Positions 1 to 10,457 of a stretch of 64,000 nt of DNA are shown here, piece after piece. The stretch lies in NCBI RefSeq assembly GCF_014217855.1, contig NZ_CP059059.1, positions 1,240,001-1,304,000 on the forward strand, in the 5' to 3' direction. The notes beneath the pieces are model-generated. The model saw only the letters and a list, made by a program, of their open reading frames with translations. It ran no database searches and was not told the DNA's origin. Both the position numbers and the translations under genes were made by a program. Positions within the stretch are counted from its first letter, which is position 1. The number at the start of each line of letters is the position of its first letter. The stretch is from Synechococcus sp. HK01-R. Lineage in GTDB: Bacteria > Cyanobacteriota > Cyanobacteriia > PCC-6307 > Cyanobiaceae.

Positions 1-906
1 GTCTGATCGCTCGGGGATGGCTGTTGAGCTCGAGTGGCCTGTCGAGCTTGGGGGCTCCTCCTGGTGCAGCAGGGCATAGAGCTCCCGCTTGGAGCGGTCA
101 CCGCCGCTGGCTAGTTGTTTGGCGGCGGCATTGGCGCTGAGACCGCTTGCAATCAACACCTGCAATTGGTCGCGCCAGTACTGGTCATCATGCGTCTCCT
201 TGCGTGGCGCGGGCGCGCCTCCCAGCACCAGGGTGAACTCCCCCTGGGGCGCCAGGGCATGAAAGTGCAGACGTGCTGCTTCCACGGTGGGGCCCACCTG
301 TTGTTCATGGCGTTTGGTCAGTTCCCTTGCCACCTGCAGCGGCCGTTGCGGGCCGCAGAGTTCTTCGAGCTCATCCAGGAGCTGCAACAGGCGATGCGGC
401 GCTTCGTAGAGAACGCTGGTGCACGGTTGCTCGCTGATCTGCTGCAGCCGCTCCCGTCGTTCCCGCCCCTTGGCGGGCAGAAAACCCTCAAAGCAGAACC
501 TGGCGCTGGGCAGGCCGCTGCTCACAAGGGCGGTTGTTGCCGCGCAGGGGCCAGGGATGCAAATCACGTCATGCCCGGCGGCGCGCGCGGCGGCGACCAG
601 CTCCTCGCCCGGGTCGCTGATGCCCGGTAAGCCCGCATCACTGATCACCGCCACGCTTCGGCCCTGCTCCAGTTCTGCCAGCAGCTGGGGCAGGCGCGTG
701 CGGGTGTTGTGTTGATGAAAGCTGCAGCGGCGGGCTGTCGATCCAAGACTGCTCAGCAGCTGGCCGCTGTGGCGGGTGTCTTCGCAGGCAATGGTGTCAA
801 CGGCCAGCAGCAGCGCCTTGGCTCGAGGCGAGAGATCCCCGAGATGTCCGATCGGTGTGCCCACCACGTAGAGCACTCCGGCATCCGGTTCAGCCCGCTG
901 CTTCAC
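1..906 (-). CDS. rsmI: 16S rRNA (cytidine1402-2'-O)-methyltransferase RsmI, partial (3' end off window)
   Basis: Reverse-strand frame open from a GTG at 906 to the window edge without a stop, so the C-terminus is missing. The N-terminus reads VKQRAEPDAGVLYVVGTPIG, the opening strand and GTPIG loop of the tetrapyrrole-methylase fold. It is followed by ISDAGLPGISDPG and a PGPCA element near residues 95-125, both typical of RsmI (YraL). The enzyme methylates the ribose of C1402 in 16S rRNA using SAM. The 302 codons present already match the usual family length, so little is lost. It is divergent from cysQ with only a short gap. The GTG start was chosen because no ATG fits upstream of the conserved strand. 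Confidence 0.9.
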   Translation of the reverse strand, partial: MKQRAEPDAGVLYVVGTPIGHLGDLSPRAKALLLAVDTIACEDTRHSGQLLSSLGSTARRCSFHQHNTRTRLPQLLAELEQGRSVAVISDAGLPGISDPGEELVAAARAAGHDVICIPGPCAATTALVSSGLPSARFCFEGFLPAKGRERRERLQQISEQPCTSVLYEAPHRLLQLLDELEELCGPQRPLQVARELTKRHEQQVGPTVEAARLHFHALAPQGEFTLVLGGAPAPRKETHDDQYWRDQLQVLIASGLSANAAAKQLASGGDRSKRELYALLHQEEPPSSTGHSSSTAIPERSD

Positions 907-929
907 AATGGCTCCGCCCAGAGATCTCC

Positions 930-1847
930 ATGATGCCGAGCCCCCTGACCTTGCCCGCCGGGATCGATCAGGAGGCCCTGTTGCAGGCCCTGCGTCCCCT
1001 CTGCTGGGGAGCCGCTGACATCCTGCGGGCCTATGCCCGCGGCGAGCAGCCCCCGCATGGTTTTCCCAAGGCGTTGAGTGTTGATGACGGCGGGGAGGGC
1101 CCGGTGTCTGCGGCTGACCTCGCCGTGAACAAGTGGTTGCTGGACGGTCTGTCCGCCGCGTTCCCCGATGCCGATTGGACGCTGCTCAGTGAGGAGACCG
1201 CTAAAGAGCAGCTCACGGAGGGGCAACCTGTGCCGGCCGAATGGCTGTGGATTCTCGATCCCCTGGATGGCACCAAGGATTTTCTGCAGGGCACAGGCGA
1301 ATACGCCGTTCATCTGGCTCTGGTGCGCGACAAGCGGCCGGTCGTTGGTGTTGTATTGCTGCCGGAAGCTGATGAGCTGTGGATCGGCATTGTTGGTGAG
1401 GGTGCCTGGTGTGAAGACCGTCAGGCTGAGCGGTCACCGGTGCGTTTCAGCGACAGAACCGCGGTTTCGGATCTGATCTTGGTGGCCAGCCGCAGCCACC
1501 GCGATGACCGTCTGGTCAGGTTGATTGAGGCCTTCGAGCTCGGCGGTTCCAAAGCCGTGGGCAGCGTTGGCTTCAAGGTGGCCACGATCCTGAGAGGCGA
1601 AACCGATCTCTACATCTCCCTGTCCGGTCGGAGTGCCCCCAAGGACTGGGACATGGCGGCTCCCGAGGCCGTCTTGCTGGCCGCTGGTGGCGCTTTCACG
1701 CACGCCGATGCTCGTGCCCTCGGCTACAACACGGGCGACGTGCGTCAGGCCGGCTGCCTGATCGCCAGCCATGGGAAAGCCCATGCCGCGCTTTGTGAGC
1801 AGGCGACATGGGCGATGGCCTCGATTGATCCTGGCTTTCAGGTCTGA
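930..1847 (+). CDS. cysQ: 3'(2'),5'-bisphosphate nucleotidase CysQ / inositol monophosphatase family
   Basis: About 305 residues of the lithium-sensitive phosphatase superfamily. The metal-binding signature is visible: SEE near residue 87, DPLDGTKDF near residues 111-119 and WDMAAPEA near residue 240. The DPLDGT loop followed by KDF is the CysQ/BPNT form and predicts dephosphorylation of PAP (3'-phosphoadenosine 5'-phosphate) during sulfate assimilation. An inositol-phosphate substrate cannot be excluded from sequence. Two adjacent ATGs (930 and 933) could start it; the frame is open further upstream, but that part overlaps rsmI antisense and lacks family resemblance. It converges on pnp with a gap of only about 23 bp. 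Confidence 0.9.
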   Translation: MMPSPLTLPAGIDQEALLQALRPLCWGAADILRAYARGEQPPHGFPKALSVDDGGEGPVSAADLAVNKWLLDGLSAAFPDADWTLLSEETAKEQLTEGQPVPAEWLWILDPLDGTKDFLQGTGEYAVHLALVRDKRPVVGVVLLPEADELWIGIVGEGAWCEDRQAERSPVRFSDRTAVSDLILVASRSHRDDRLVRLIEAFELGGSKAVGSVGFKVATILRGETDLYISLSGRSAPKDWDMAAPEAVLLAAGGAFTHADARALGYNTGDVRQAGCLIASHGKAHAALCEQATWAMASIDPGFQV

Positions 1848-1870
1848 GGGAAGGCTGAGGTGTGCGCCCC

Positions 1871-4036
1871 TCAGGTCAGTGGCGCAACGGGGGTGGGAGC
1901 GGGTTCAGGCTCGGGCTCTTCCCCGTTCTGAGGAACACCGCGTAGCGTGAGGTTGATGCGGCCGCGATTGTCGATTTCGCGGACGCGCACGGTGACCTCG
2001 TCGCCCACCTTCACCACGTCTTCCACCTTCTCCACCCGAGCTTCGGAGAGCTGGGAGATGTGGATCATGCCCTCCTTGCCGGGGAGGATCTCCACGAAGG
2101 CACCGATCGGAATGATCCGGGTGATGGCGCCGCTGAACACCTCGCCCTCGTTCACTTTGCGGGTGAGGCCCTCGATGATCTTCTGGGCTTCTTCAGCGGC
2201 AGCTCCGTCGTGGGAGGCGATGGTGACAATGCCGCTGTCTTCGATGTCGATCTTGGTGTTGGTGCGCTCGGTGATGCCCTTGATCGTGCGACCACCAGGT
2301 CCGATCACCGTGCCAATCAGCTCAGGATCGATGCGGAAGCTGAGCAGACGCGGCGCATGGGGAGAGAGGCCCTCCCGTGGCGTGTCGATCGCCTCCATCA
2401 TTTTTTCGAGGATGTGCAGACGGGCCGGGCGTGCCTGATTCACCGCTTCGGCGATGGTGTTCACGGCCAGACCGGTGATCTTCATGTCCATCTGCAGGGC
2501 GGTGATGCCCTTGTCGGTGCCGGCCACCTTGAAGTCCATGTCGCCGAGGAAATCCTCGATGCCCTGGATGTCGGTGAGGATGCGCACCTCATCGCCTTCC
2601 TTGATCAGACCCATGGCCGCGCCGCTCACCGGGGCCTTGAGCGGAACGCCGGCGTCCATCAGGGCGAGGGTGCTGCCGCAGACGGAGCCCATGGAGGTGG
2701 AGCCGTTGGAGCTCAGCACCTCGCTCACCACTCTCACCACATAAGGGAAGGTGTCCTTGGCGGGCAGCACGGGGATGATGGCCCGCTCCGCAAGAGCGCC
2801 GTGGCCGATCTCGCGGCGGCCTGGGGAGCGCATCGGCTTGGTCTCACCGACGGAATAGGGGGGGAAGTTGTAGTGATGCAGATAGGTTTTTTCGGTGCTC
2901 GGGTTGAGATCGTCCATCTCCTGGGCATCGCTGGGGGTGCCCAGGGTGGCGGTGGAGAGCACCTGGGTCAGCCCACGCTGGAAGAGCCCGGAACCATGCA
3001 CGCGCTTGGGCAGCACTCCTGCAGCGGCGCTGATCGGACGCACCTGGTCGAGGCTGCGGCCGTCCACGCGCTTGCCATCCTTGAGGATCTGCTGGCGCAT
3101 CAGCTTCTTGGTGAGGGCCTTGAAGCTGGTAGGCAGTGCCTTGCCGTTGGCGCTCACGGCCAGCCGCACCGGGTCATCGTCCTTGAGCCCTTGGATCGTT
3201 TCGGCTGTGGATGCCTTGATCGCATCGAGCTTCTCGTCCCGTTCGCCCTTGGTTTGCTCAAACTGCTTGAGCACTTCACCAATGGCCTTGCTGCACTGCT
3301 TCTCCAGATAAGTGGGAAGTGTGCTGTCCTGTTCGGGGGCCGGAGGGATGACCTGCTCGATCCCGGCCTGCTTGAGAATGTCCTGCTGGGCTTTGATCAG
3401 TTCACAGACAGCCTCGTAGCCGAAGTCGATGGCTTCGATCACATCCTGTTCAGGCAGCTGGTTGGCTCCCGCTTCCACCATCACCACCCCTTCGGGCGTT
3501 CCGGCCACGACCAGATCGAGATCACCTCGCTCGATCTCCCGATAACTGGGGTTGAGCACGAAGTCATCGCCGAGCAGCCCCACGCGCACCGCTGCCATGG
3601 GGCCATGGAACGGGATTCCGGCCAGCAGGGTCGCCATCGAGGCCCCGGTCACCGCGAGCACATCAGCAGGGACCCGCTCATCCAGAGACATGCAGGTGGC
3701 AACGATCTGCAGGTCGTCACGGAGCCAGCCCGGGAAGAGGGGCCGCATCGGTCGGTCGATCAGCCGGGAGATCAGCGTGGCCCGCTCAGGAGGGCGGCCT
3801 TCACGACGCATGAAGCTTCCAGGGATGCGACCGGCGGCATAGAGCCTTTCCTCGTAATCGCAGATCAGCGGAAGGAAATCAATTCCTTCGCGGCCGGCAG
3901 AGCGCGTCGCCGTCACCAGCACTGAGGTGTCGCCGCACTCGATCATGACCGAGCCGCCGGCTTGGGGGGCAAAACGCCCTGTCGTCAGTCGAATCTCCCG
4001 TCCGTCAAAGGAGATCGACTGGGTTTGTCCTTGCAC
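1871..4036 (-). CDS. pnp: Polyribonucleotide nucleotidyltransferase (PNPase)
   Basis: Full-length 721-residue PNPase, which performs phosphorolytic 3'-5' RNA decay and can add heteropolymeric tails in cyanobacteria. Two RNase PH domains flank an alpha-helical linker. The first contains the [20 protein letters not shown] region and the second [19 protein letters not shown] and [16 protein letters not shown] domain follows with the [12 protein letters not shown] loop near residues 570-585, then an S1 domain near residues 640-705 and a short acidic, proline-rich tail. The start [15 protein letters not shown] agrees with cyanobacterial homologues. rpsN lies upstream on the same strand, separated by a strong terminator-like hairpin, so pnp probably has its own promoter. 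Confidence 0.97.
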   Translation of the reverse strand: MQGQTQSISFDGREIRLTTGRFAPQAGGSVMIECGDTSVLVTATRSAGREGIDFLPLICDYEERLYAAGRIPGSFMRREGRPPERATLISRLIDRPMRPLFPGWLRDDLQIVATCMSLDERVPADVLAVTGASMATLLAGIPFHGPMAAVRVGLLGDDFVLNPSYREIERGDLDLVVAGTPEGVVMVEAGANQLPEQDVIEAIDFGYEAVCELIKAQQDILKQAGIEQVIPPAPEQDSTLPTYLEKQCSKAIGEVLKQFEQTKGERDEKLDAIKASTAETIQGLKDDDPVRLAVSANGKALPTSFKALTKKLMRQQILKDGKRVDGRSLDQVRPISAAAGVLPKRVHGSGLFQRGLTQVLSTATLGTPSDAQEMDDLNPSTEKTYLHHYNFPPYSVGETKPMRSPGRREIGHGALAERAIIPVLPAKDTFPYVVRVVSEVLSSNGSTSMGSVCGSTLALMDAGVPLKAPVSGAAMGLIKEGDEVRILTDIQGIEDFLGDMDFKVAGTDKGITALQMDMKITGLAVNTIAEAVNQARPARLHILEKMMEAIDTPREGLSPHAPRLLSFRIDPELIGTVIGPGGRTIKGITERTNTKIDIEDSGIVTIASHDGAAAEEAQKIIEGLTRKVNEGEVFSGAITRIIPIGAFVEILPGKEGMIHISQLSEARVEKVEDVVKVGDEVTVRVREIDNRGRINLTLRGVPQNGEEPEPEPAPTPVAPLT

Positions 4037-4095
4037 GTGTGTTTATGTCTTTCTGTCAACCGTCATTCTGTCATTTGACGTGAACGACTGGCCAT

Positions 4096-4121
4096 AAAAA
4101 AGGAGGCAACACGTTGCCTCC
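4096..4121 (-). terminator. Rho-independent terminator after rpsN
   Basis: On the minus strand an 8-bp perfect stem (GGAGGCAA/TTGCCTCC) with a four-base loop is followed at once by six T residues. It lies 23 bases beyond the rpsN stop and about 60 bases before the pnp start, so it probably ends or attenuates the rpsN transcript before pnp. Confidence 0.85.
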
Positions 4122-4143
4122 AGTGCATCAGCAGTGAACAAAA

Positions 4144-4446
4144 TCACCAGCTGGACTTGACCACGCCAGGAAGTTCACCCTTGTGGGCCCGTTCCCGCAG
4201 TTGGTTGCGGCACAGACCGAAATCGCGATAGACGCCCCTGGGCTTTCCGGTGGCCCAGCAGCGATTGCGCATGCGGGTGGGGGCACTGTTGCGTGGCAGG
4301 GCCTGGATCTTGCGATGGATTTCCAGACGCTCCATGGGGTCGGCTGCCTTGTCGAAGGCTTCCATCAGTGCCGCACGCTTCGCCGCATAGCGCTCGACCA
4401 TTTTCTTCCGCTTCACATCGCGGGCGATCATCGACTTCTTAGCCAT
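4144..4446 (-). CDS. rpsN: 30S ribosomal protein S14
   Basis: One hundred residues beginning [20 protein letters not shown] and ending [11 protein letters not shown], the bacterial long form of S14. The C-terminal half contains the conserved [20 protein letters not shown] segment. The zinc-binding CxxC pairs of the short S14 form are absent, as expected for the zinc-free type. The frame is open upstream, but the internal ATG matches the universal S14 N-terminus and gives exactly the family length. S14 helps assemble the 30S head. Unlike in many bacteria it is outside the spc ribosomal operon, the usual cyanobacterial arrangement. Confidence 0.97.
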   Translation of the reverse strand: MAKKSMIARDVKRKKMVERYAAKRAALMEAFDKAADPMERLEIHRKIQALPRNSAPTRMRNRCWATGKPRGVYRDFGLCRNQLRERAHKGELPGVVKSSW

Positions 4447-4507
4447 GCGGGCGAGATAAACGGGCGAACTAATCCACAACCTTACCTTGTGGCCGGTCGC
4501 GCATGGC

Positions 4508-5593
4508 TCAACGGCCGCTGAGCTGCTGCACAAGGGGCAGCTGGCTGGTGTCACGCACGATCAGCACCAGGCTCAGGCCCAGCAGCAGCAGCAGGCCTGA
4601 TTGCATCACGGCCATCTGGAAACGCTCAGGCAGCGGGCGGCCTCGCACAGCTTCAAGCAGAAGGAACACCAGTTGACCTCCGTCGAGCAGGGGCAAGGGC
4701 AGGGCGTTCAGCACGGCCAGGTTCACAGAGATCAGGGCGGTGAACAGCACAAGCCCCCCCTGGCCCTGGCTGCTGAGCTGGGCTCCCATCTCAACGATCT
4801 TCACCGGGCCACTCACCTGCTGGGCGGTCTGACCAAAGTGGGTCACCAGTCCGCCGTAGCCCGCCACGGTGCTGCGAAGCAGGCCGGTGAATTCACCGCT
4901 GCCAAAGCGGATCGCCTCAAGCGGACTCCTCGCCGGGCGCAGGCTGCCCATGCGATTCACCTGCAGCTGAGCGCCGATCCGCCCCAGGCCATCACGATCC
5001 TCTGGGATCAGGACCAGGGTCTGCTCAGAGTCCGCATCGCGACGGGTCAGCAGTTTCAAGGACTGACCAGGTTCACTTTGGATCCGATCCACCAGAGTCT
5101 GGACAGCGTCCTGGCCGGGGCCGAGGGGCTGGTCATTCAGTCGCAGAATCCTGTCGCCAGGCTTCAGGCCTGACTTGGCGGCCGCTTCCCCTGGCTGCAC
5201 TGCCACCACGAGGACCCCTGGATCCGGGTCGGCGGGAAGTCCGGCGAAGGCCGATTGGCCCACCAGCAGCAGCCAGGCCAGAGCCAGATTGGCCAGCACT
5301 CCAGCGCTGATCACCAGGACCCGTTGGGGAATCGGGCGGTTGCGCAACAGATCCGGGTCATCCGCTGGGATTGGGCTGTCCTCCTCGTCGTCCGGGAAGG
5401 ACACGAAACCGCCCAGAGGAAGCAAGCGCAGCGCGTAGGTCACGCCACGAATCTGTCGCTTGATCAGGGCCGGACCGAAGCCCACCGAAAAGCCATTGAC
5501 GCGGATGCCTTGGCCCACGGCCGCCAAGAAATGGCCTGCTTCATGGATCACCACCAGGAGGCCCAGGGCGATCAGAGCTGCAAGAACGTTCAC
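4508..5593 (-). CDS. rseP: RIP metalloprotease, site-2 protease family (RseP-like)
   Basis: A 361-residue M50 intramembrane protease. The zinc motif HEAGH sits in the first transmembrane helix at residues 17-21. A PDZ domain follows (approximately residues 110-190, containing [17 protein letters not shown]). The C-terminal membrane helices carry [13 protein letters not shown], which provides the third metal ligand. Such enzymes cleave membrane-bound anti-sigma factors or remnant signal peptides; the substrate here is unknown. It lies between serS (about 20 bp upstream on the same strand) and rpsN, an arrangement suggesting co-transcription. Length and topology are normal. Confidence 0.93.
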   Translation of the reverse strand: MNVLAALIALGLLVVIHEAGHFLAAVGQGIRVNGFSVGFGPALIKRQIRGVTYALRLLPLGGFVSFPDDEEDSPIPADDPDLLRNRPIPQRVLVISAGVLANLALAWLLLVGQSAFAGLPADPDPGVLVVAVQPGEAAAKSGLKPGDRILRLNDQPLGPGQDAVQTLVDRIQSEPGQSLKLLTRRDADSEQTLVLIPEDRDGLGRIGAQLQVNRMGSLRPARSPLEAIRFGSGEFTGLLRSTVAGYGGLVTHFGQTAQQVSGPVKIVEMGAQLSSQGQGGLVLFTALISVNLAVLNALPLPLLDGGQLVFLLLEAVRGRPLPERFQMAVMQSGLLLLLGLSLVLIVRDTSQLPLVQQLSGR

Positions 5594-5612
5594 ACCGCCT
5601 TGGTCAATCGGG

Positions 5613-6890
5613 TCATTCTGGCTGGAGACGCTCGCGACCGAAGTACGGCACGAGCGCGGCCGGTAGTTTCACGCTGCCGTCGCTCTGCTGGCCGTTCTCC
5701 AGAAGCGCCGCCATCGTGCGCCCGATGGCCAGGCCGCTGCCATTGAGCGTGTGCACCAGACGGGTGTTTTTGTCTTCTTTGGTGCGGATCGAGGAGCGCC
5801 GTGCCTGGAAATCGCTGCAGACGCTGCAGCTGGAAATCTCTCGGTAGGCGCCTGCACCAGCAAGCCACACCTCCAGGTCGTAGGTGCGTGCCGCTGAGAA
5901 ACCGAGATCGCCGGTGCAGAGCTCCAGCACCCGGTAGGGAAGCTCAAGGGCCTGCAGGACCGCTTCGGCATCGGCGGTGATCTGGGCGTGGGCCTCCGCT
6001 GAATGGTCGGGGTGGGCGAACCAGTAGAGCTCCACCTTGTTGAACTGGTGCAGGCGGATCAGTCCCCGGGTATCCCGGCCGTAGCTGCCTGCCTCACGGC
6101 GGAAGCAGGGGCTGTAGGCCACATAACGCAGCGGCAGTTGGTCTGCCGGGATGATTTCGTCTCGATGCAGGGAGGTCACTGGCACCTCTGCGGTGGGCGT
6201 CAGCCAGAGGTCATCGTCAGCGCAGCGGAAGCTCTCCTCCGCAAACTTGGGGAGCTGTCCCGATCCCGTGAGGCTGGCGGTGTTGACCAGCACGGGTGGC
6301 AACACCTCCCGATACCCCTTGCTGGTGTGGAGATCCAGCATGAAGTTGATCAGGGCCCTTTCCAGGCGCGCCCCCTGGCCGAACAGGGTGACGAACCGGC
6401 TTTGGGCAATGCGTACCGAGCGCTCCGTGTCGAGCAGTCCCAGGCGATCAGCAATCGCCCAATGCTCCTCCAGTCCGCTCTGCTCTCGCGGGGTGCCCCA
6501 GCGACGCACCTCGCGGTTGTCGTTCTCATCACGCCCATCTGGGCAGTCGGGTGAGGGCAGGTTGGGCAGGGTGAGCAGCTGATCCCGCAGGCGGGTGTTC
6601 AGTTGCTTCTCCTCGTCTTCGAGCACCGCAACCTTTTGCTTGATCGCATTGCCCTGCTGACGCAGCTCCGCGACCTCCTCGCCTTTTGGGTCAGCCCCAC
6701 CTTTGATCCGCAGGCCAACCTCTTTGCCGATGCGGTTGCCTTCAGCTTGAAGGGAACTGCGCTGTTCCTCGAGATCCCGCTGTTGCTGGGCGATCAACTG
6801 CAGACCGGTGAGGTCCACATCCATGCCCCGCCGACCGAGCTCCCGGGCGATCAGGTCGGGGTTGTCACGCACTAGGCGCTGGTCGAGCAC
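5613..6890 (-). CDS. serS: Serine-tRNA ligase
   Basis: A 425-residue class II aminoacyl-tRNA synthetase starting [20 protein letters not shown]. The N-terminal antiparallel coiled-coil arm that binds the long variable arm of tRNA-Ser occupies about residues 30-100. Class II motif 2 is seen as [20 protein letters not shown] and motif 3 as [18 protein letters not shown] near the C-terminus. The enzyme charges tRNA-Ser and also supplies seryl-tRNA where needed for other pathways. It is immediately upstream of rseP with about 19 bp between them. Confidence 0.97.
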   Translation of the reverse strand: MLDQRLVRDNPDLIARELGRRGMDVDLTGLQLIAQQQRDLEEQRSSLQAEGNRIGKEVGLRIKGGADPKGEEVAELRQQGNAIKQKVAVLEDEEKQLNTRLRDQLLTLPNLPSPDCPDGRDENDNREVRRWGTPREQSGLEEHWAIADRLGLLDTERSVRIAQSRFVTLFGQGARLERALINFMLDLHTSKGYREVLPPVLVNTASLTGSGQLPKFAEESFRCADDDLWLTPTAEVPVTSLHRDEIIPADQLPLRYVAYSPCFRREAGSYGRDTRGLIRLHQFNKVELYWFAHPDHSAEAHAQITADAEAVLQALELPYRVLELCTGDLGFSAARTYDLEVWLAGAGAYREISSCSVCSDFQARRSSIRTKEDKNTRLVHTLNGSGLAIGRTMAALLENGQQSDGSVKLPAALVPYFGRERLQPE

Positions 6891-6931
6891 GGCGGTTGAG
6901 GAACTGGCGCCGGCAGCCTAGGTGCTGGTGC

Positions 6932-7093
6932 TCAGAGGACCTGGCCGACCATCACGGCTGCGACGGCGGAAAAGAGGGTGATTCCCAGGGCAGTGATCGG
7001 GTTTTGACCTTGGGCGACAGCCACAGTGGTGATCACGCCGGCTCCCAGGCAGGCCACAGCCAGCTGGCTGGTGAGATCGCTCGAACGGTTCAA
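6932..7093 (-). CDS. Small predicted membrane protein, TTG start
   Basis: A 53-residue frame: (TTG)NRSSDLTSQLAVACLGAG at the start, then TVAVAQGQNPITALGITLFS and a hydrophobic end VAAVMVGQVL. It would form two short membrane segments separated by a QGQNP turn. An in-frame TAA lies ten codons upstream and no ATG or GTG occurs between, so TTG is the only common start. An AGAAGGG Shine-Dalgarno-like stretch sits just before it, somewhat close. I recognise the style as a conserved picocyanobacterial hypothetical, but cannot assign a function. It occupies the gap between ycf46 and serS on the same strand. Confidence 0.6.
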   Translation of the reverse strand: MNRSSDLTSQLAVACLGAGVITTVAVAQGQNPITALGITLFSAVAAVMVGQVL

Positions 7094-7174
7094 GGCCCTT
7101 CTGTCGGTATTGCAGCGAACTTACGGAGCGTGTTGGAGGCTGTCCTGCCGCGTCTGAGGCTTCGTTACGCCGCG

Positions 7175-8686
7175 TCAGGCTTCTTCACCCTGCGCAACAT
7201 GCAAAGAGGCTCCCTGGCTGGATGCGGCCCGGGCTCGGCCGCTGCTGGCCCAGCGCTGCAGGGCATCCAGCTGCTCCCGTGCCGTTCTTGAGAGAGGAAC
7301 CAGCTGGTTTGCGGCACGAATCAAATCACTTTCCGCTAGCTCCCGCCGTTCGGCGAAGGCAAGGTGCATCGCCTCGATCACCGTCTGCTCGAGTTCAGCT
7401 CCCGAATAGCCCTCCGTGCGATCGACCACGGTCTGGAGCGGCAGGGTCAGGCCAGGCCGGCGGCGCTCCACATGCAGGGTCAGGATGCTGCTCCGCTCTT
7501 CCACTCCGGGCAAATCCAGCAGGAAGATCTCATCGAAACGCCCCTTGCGCAGCAGCTCGGGCGGCAGGCGATCGACTGCATTGGCCGTGGCGACCACGAA
7601 CACGGCCGATCGTTTCTCCGCCATCCAGGTGAGCACCGTGGCCAGCACCCGCTGACTGGTGCCTCCATCGCTGCGGGCATCACCGCCGAAGCCCTTATCG
7701 ATTTCGTCAATCCAGAGCACGCAGGGGGCCATGGCCTCCGCGCGCTGAATCGTTTCCCGTGTACGTGCTTCGCTGGCGCCGACCAGGCCGGCGAAGAGCC
7801 GCCCGACATCAAGGCGCAGCAGCGGCATGGCCCAGCTGTGGGCAATGGCCCTGGCCGTGAGTGACTTGCCTGTTCCCTGAGGCCCCACCAGCAGCACGCC
7901 CCGGGGCAAGGGCAGGCCGAAGCGTCTGGCTTCATCGCTGAAGGCCTGATGGCGCTGCTCAAGCCAGTGCTTCAAGGCATCGTGCCCACCGATGTCGGCT
8001 GGATCGGCGTCCGTATGGCAAAACTCGAGCACTTCGCTGCGGGCCAGGCAGCGTCGCTTCTCCTCCAGCACATCGTCCAAGTCGAGACGGCTCAGTTGCC
8101 CCCGCTGGGCCAAGGCCCTTGCCGCCACATGGCGCACCCTGGCCTCTGTCAGGCCACTGCAGGCATGGGTGAGCTCTTCGAGCACCACGTCATCCAGTCC
8201 CTGCCCCCCCGCCCTGGCGATCGACTGGAGCAGGGTCTTGATCTCTTCCTCCCGCGGGAGGGGGAGATCAAGAAGCGTGAGGCATTCCTCCAGCTCCGCC
8301 GGCGGCGACCAGGCTCCGCTGCAAAGCACCAGGGTGTGGGGGCGTTCCCTCAGGCCGACGGCCAGATTGCGAAGCATCCGTGCGATGCCGGGGTCGTCGC
8401 AGAAGCGATGAAAGTCTTTGAGCAGCAGCAGGGTTGGTCGACTTGCCTCTAGATCCTGCAGCCACTGGAGCACAGCCATCGGCTGCCGAGCACCGGTGCC
8501 TTCCTGGTTGAGGGCTCCTTGCAGTCCGCTGATGAAATCCCAGCGGCTGAGCTGCCGCCCAGGGAGCCGTTGAACCACGCTGGCGAGTAGCGCCTGAACC
8601 CGCTCTTCCTCCGTGCTGCGGATCCAGATCAGGGGCGTACCTGCTCGGATCAGCAGGTCGAGCTGATCACTCCATTCAGGAAGCAT
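7175..8686 (-). CDS. ycf46: Ycf46-like AAA+ ATPase
   Basis: A 503-residue protein with an N-terminal domain starting [22 protein letters not shown] and a C-terminal AAA+ module. Walker A is [11 protein letters not shown] near residue 270, Walker B is [12 protein letters not shown], and a second-region-of-homology arginine segment ([14 protein letters not shown]) follows. This matches the Ycf46 family found in cyanobacteria and red-algal plastids, whose role has been linked to carbon utilisation and photosynthesis but is not firmly defined. Its start overlaps the preceding DUF177 gene by 11 bp, indicating translational coupling. Two Ala/Ser-rich stretches near the C-terminus look variable. Confidence 0.88.
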   Translation of the reverse strand: MLPEWSDQLDLLIRAGTPLIWIRSTEEERVQALLASVVQRLPGRQLSRWDFISGLQGALNQEGTGARQPMAVLQWLQDLEASRPTLLLLKDFHRFCDDPGIARMLRNLAVGLRERPHTLVLCSGAWSPPAELEECLTLLDLPLPREEEIKTLLQSIARAGGQGLDDVVLEELTHACSGLTEARVRHVAARALAQRGQLSRLDLDDVLEEKRRCLARSEVLEFCHTDADPADIGGHDALKHWLEQRHQAFSDEARRFGLPLPRGVLLVGPQGTGKSLTARAIAHSWAMPLLRLDVGRLFAGLVGASEARTRETIQRAEAMAPCVLWIDEIDKGFGGDARSDGGTSQRVLATVLTWMAEKRSAVFVVATANAVDRLPPELLRKGRFDEIFLLDLPGVEERSSILTLHVERRRPGLTLPLQTVVDRTEGYSGAELEQTVIEAMHLAFAERRELAESDLIRAANQLVPLSRTAREQLDALQRWASSGRARAASSQGASLHVAQGEEA

Positions 8687-9245
8687 CGTCGTCTCCGCCC
8701 GCCAGTTGCTGCAGGGCCTTCCATCGGGGATCGATCGCTCCCTGGTTGAGGGCCTCGCTGCTGGCGTCTGTGCTGCTGGGGTCTGTGCTCAGGGTGTTCG
8801 TTGACGCACCAGGCATGCCTGGACACTCTGCACCGCAACGGTTGACCACCGGGAGCTGCAGGCTGAGCTGCTCAAATACCCAGCGCTCGGGTTCAAAGTG
8901 GCTGCGGGGATCAAGGGATTCCACGAGTCCCTCTGGGGCGTCCATGTCCAGACCGGCCTCGGTCATCGCGTCGGCACTTGGCTCGGCACCAAGCCAGATC
9001 AGTTCTTTCACCTCCGCGCTCAGGCGATGGTTGAACTGACCAAGGCAACGGTCACAACAGAGGGTCACAATCGTTTCGAGGGAGCCCTCCACCTCAAGAA
9101 CGTTGCCGCGATGCTCGGCCTGAAGGTGCCCCCTCACGGGAGTCAGGCTGGGCAGATCGTCGAGACTGCCCTCCACAGTCCATTCCTTCGCGACTCCAAG
9201 GGCCTGAAGTTCACGCAGGGGGATGGGCTCGAGCCCTGGGATCAT
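8676..9245 (-). CDS. YceD/DUF177 family protein
   Basis: A 189-residue DUF177 (YceD) protein. The family-typical zinc-like CCDRC and a later CGAEC pair are visible near residues 63-67 and 137-141. YceD proteins are usually coupled to ribosomal protein L32 expression or 23S rRNA accumulation; the plastid and cyanobacterial members are implicated in 23S rRNA maturation. Function here is inferred only from family. It is sandwiched by overlap with yidC (4-bp ATGA) upstream and ycf46 (11 bp) downstream, forming the tail of the rpmH-rnpA-yidC cluster. The C-terminal 40 residues are Ser/Thr-rich and low in conservation. Confidence 0.8.
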   Translation of the reverse strand: MIPGLEPIPLRELQALGVAKEWTVEGSLDDLPSLTPVRGHLQAEHRGNVLEVEGSLETIVTLCCDRCLGQFNHRLSAEVKELIWLGAEPSADAMTEAGLDMDAPEGLVESLDPRSHFEPERWVFEQLSLQLPVVNRCGAECPGMPGASTNTLSTDPSSTDASSEALNQGAIDPRWKALQQLAGGDDDAS

Positions 9246-10387
9246 TTGCTCCTGGGCTCGAAGGGAAGACGACCCGCCTGACCGGCAGAGCCAGAGGCCC
9301 CCGCAGTGGCGGTCGATGCCTGCTGACGCAGCTGATCATCGAGGATCGTCTGCAGGTTCTCGGGCAGGGTTTCGCGGGTGAGCAGAAAGGTCTGCGCCGC
9401 TTGGAAGATATTGGCGATGACCATGTAAAGCAGAACGCCCGCCGGCAAGGGGAAGAACAGGAACATGCCGGTGATCATCACGGGTGTGATCTTGTTGGCG
9501 GTGGCCTGCTGGGGGTTGGCGGGCATGCCCATGCCTGAGAGCAGCTGGGACGCAAACAGGCTGAGGCCGAAGGCTCCAACAAGGATTGCGATATCCCAGT
9601 TGATTGCGCCATCGGTGTAGAAGCCCACCTGGCCTAACGCTTTGATGAAGAGGAAACCGCTCCGGGCTGCCAGGCCAGGAATCTTTCCTTCAACCGTGGC
9701 ATCACCCGCGGCAAGGGCCGTGATCGTTCCGTCCTGAGACACCGAAACGATTGAATCGCCCTTGGTCACCGACCAGGTCGGAAGGAACGTCTGTCCGTTC
9801 TCAACGCCGCTGAGAACGTTGCTGAAGCTTTCTCCGCTCTTTGTATGCAGCTGGATAGTGGCTGACTCACCCTCACCGAGCTTCGTGCCTCCAGGCAGGC
9901 TGGCGATCACCGGCACGTGGTTGGTTTCGCTGATGAAGATCGAGTGGCTGGCGCTGTTGAAGGGCTTCGGTTCCACAGCAGCGATCTGCTCTGCCGGCAG
10001 CACCTTCAGGTTCAGGGTGTAGGGCACATCCGCGAACGGTGATCCCCGCAGGGTCGCGAACAGGGCGAACAGAATCGGCATCTGCACCAGCAGGGGCAGG
10101 CACCCCGCAAGCGGGCTGCCGAACTCCTTCATCAGTTTTCCAAGTTCTTCCTGCTGCTTCTGGGGGTTGTTGGCGAAGCGCGACTTGATTTCGGCTTGTC
10201 GCTTCTGCATCACCGGTTGGGCAATGCGCATGCGCCGGGCGCTGCGGATTGAACCGGCGCTCAGTGGGAAGAGGGCCAGGCGGATCACCACCGTGAGCGC
10301 CACGATCGCCAGGCCGTAGCTCGGCACCAATCCATAGAAGAAATCCAGGATCGGGATCAGCAGGTTGTCGGAGATGTACCCGATCAC
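9242..10387 (-). CDS. yidC: Membrane protein insertase YidC/Oxa1/Alb3
   Basis: A 381-residue YidC1-type insertase. The first transmembrane helix (residues about 1-40, ending in the arginine-rich [19 protein letters not shown]) leads to a cytoplasmic helical hairpin around [20 protein letters not shown]. Further membrane helices follow with the [19 protein letters not shown] signature near residues 310-330. The region around residues 150-245 is a hydrophilic insertion on the lumenal or periplasmic side. YidC inserts thylakoid and plasma-membrane proteins, alone or with Sec. The protein lacks the large N-terminal periplasmic domain of proteobacterial YidC, as expected for cyanobacteria. Confidence 0.96.
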   Translation of the reverse strand: MIGYISDNLLIPILDFFYGLVPSYGLAIVALTVVIRLALFPLSAGSIRSARRMRIAQPVMQKRQAEIKSRFANNPQKQQEELGKLMKEFGSPLAGCLPLLVQMPILFALFATLRGSPFADVPYTLNLKVLPAEQIAAVEPKPFNSASHSIFISETNHVPVIASLPGGTKLGEGESATIQLHTKSGESFSNVLSGVENGQTFLPTWSVTKGDSIVSVSQDGTITALAAGDATVEGKIPGLAARSGFLFIKALGQVGFYTDGAINWDIAILVGAFGLSLFASQLLSGMGMPANPQQATANKITPVMITGMFLFFPLPAGVLLYMVIANIFQAAQTFLLTRETLPENLQTILDDQLRQQASTATAGASGSAGQAGRLPFEPRSK

Positions 10388-10457
10388 GTTGGTTCAGTCC
10401 TTGGGGAGGGGCAAAACGTGCTGCCAGTGTGCAACAGCGGCAGCGGATTGTTGGAGC

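Noticed and set aside
2060-3925. 621-codon open frame on the plus strand opposite pnp
   Set aside because: His/Gly/Asp-rich low-quality translation with no domain; it mirrors the PNPase frame and arises from high GC codon use.
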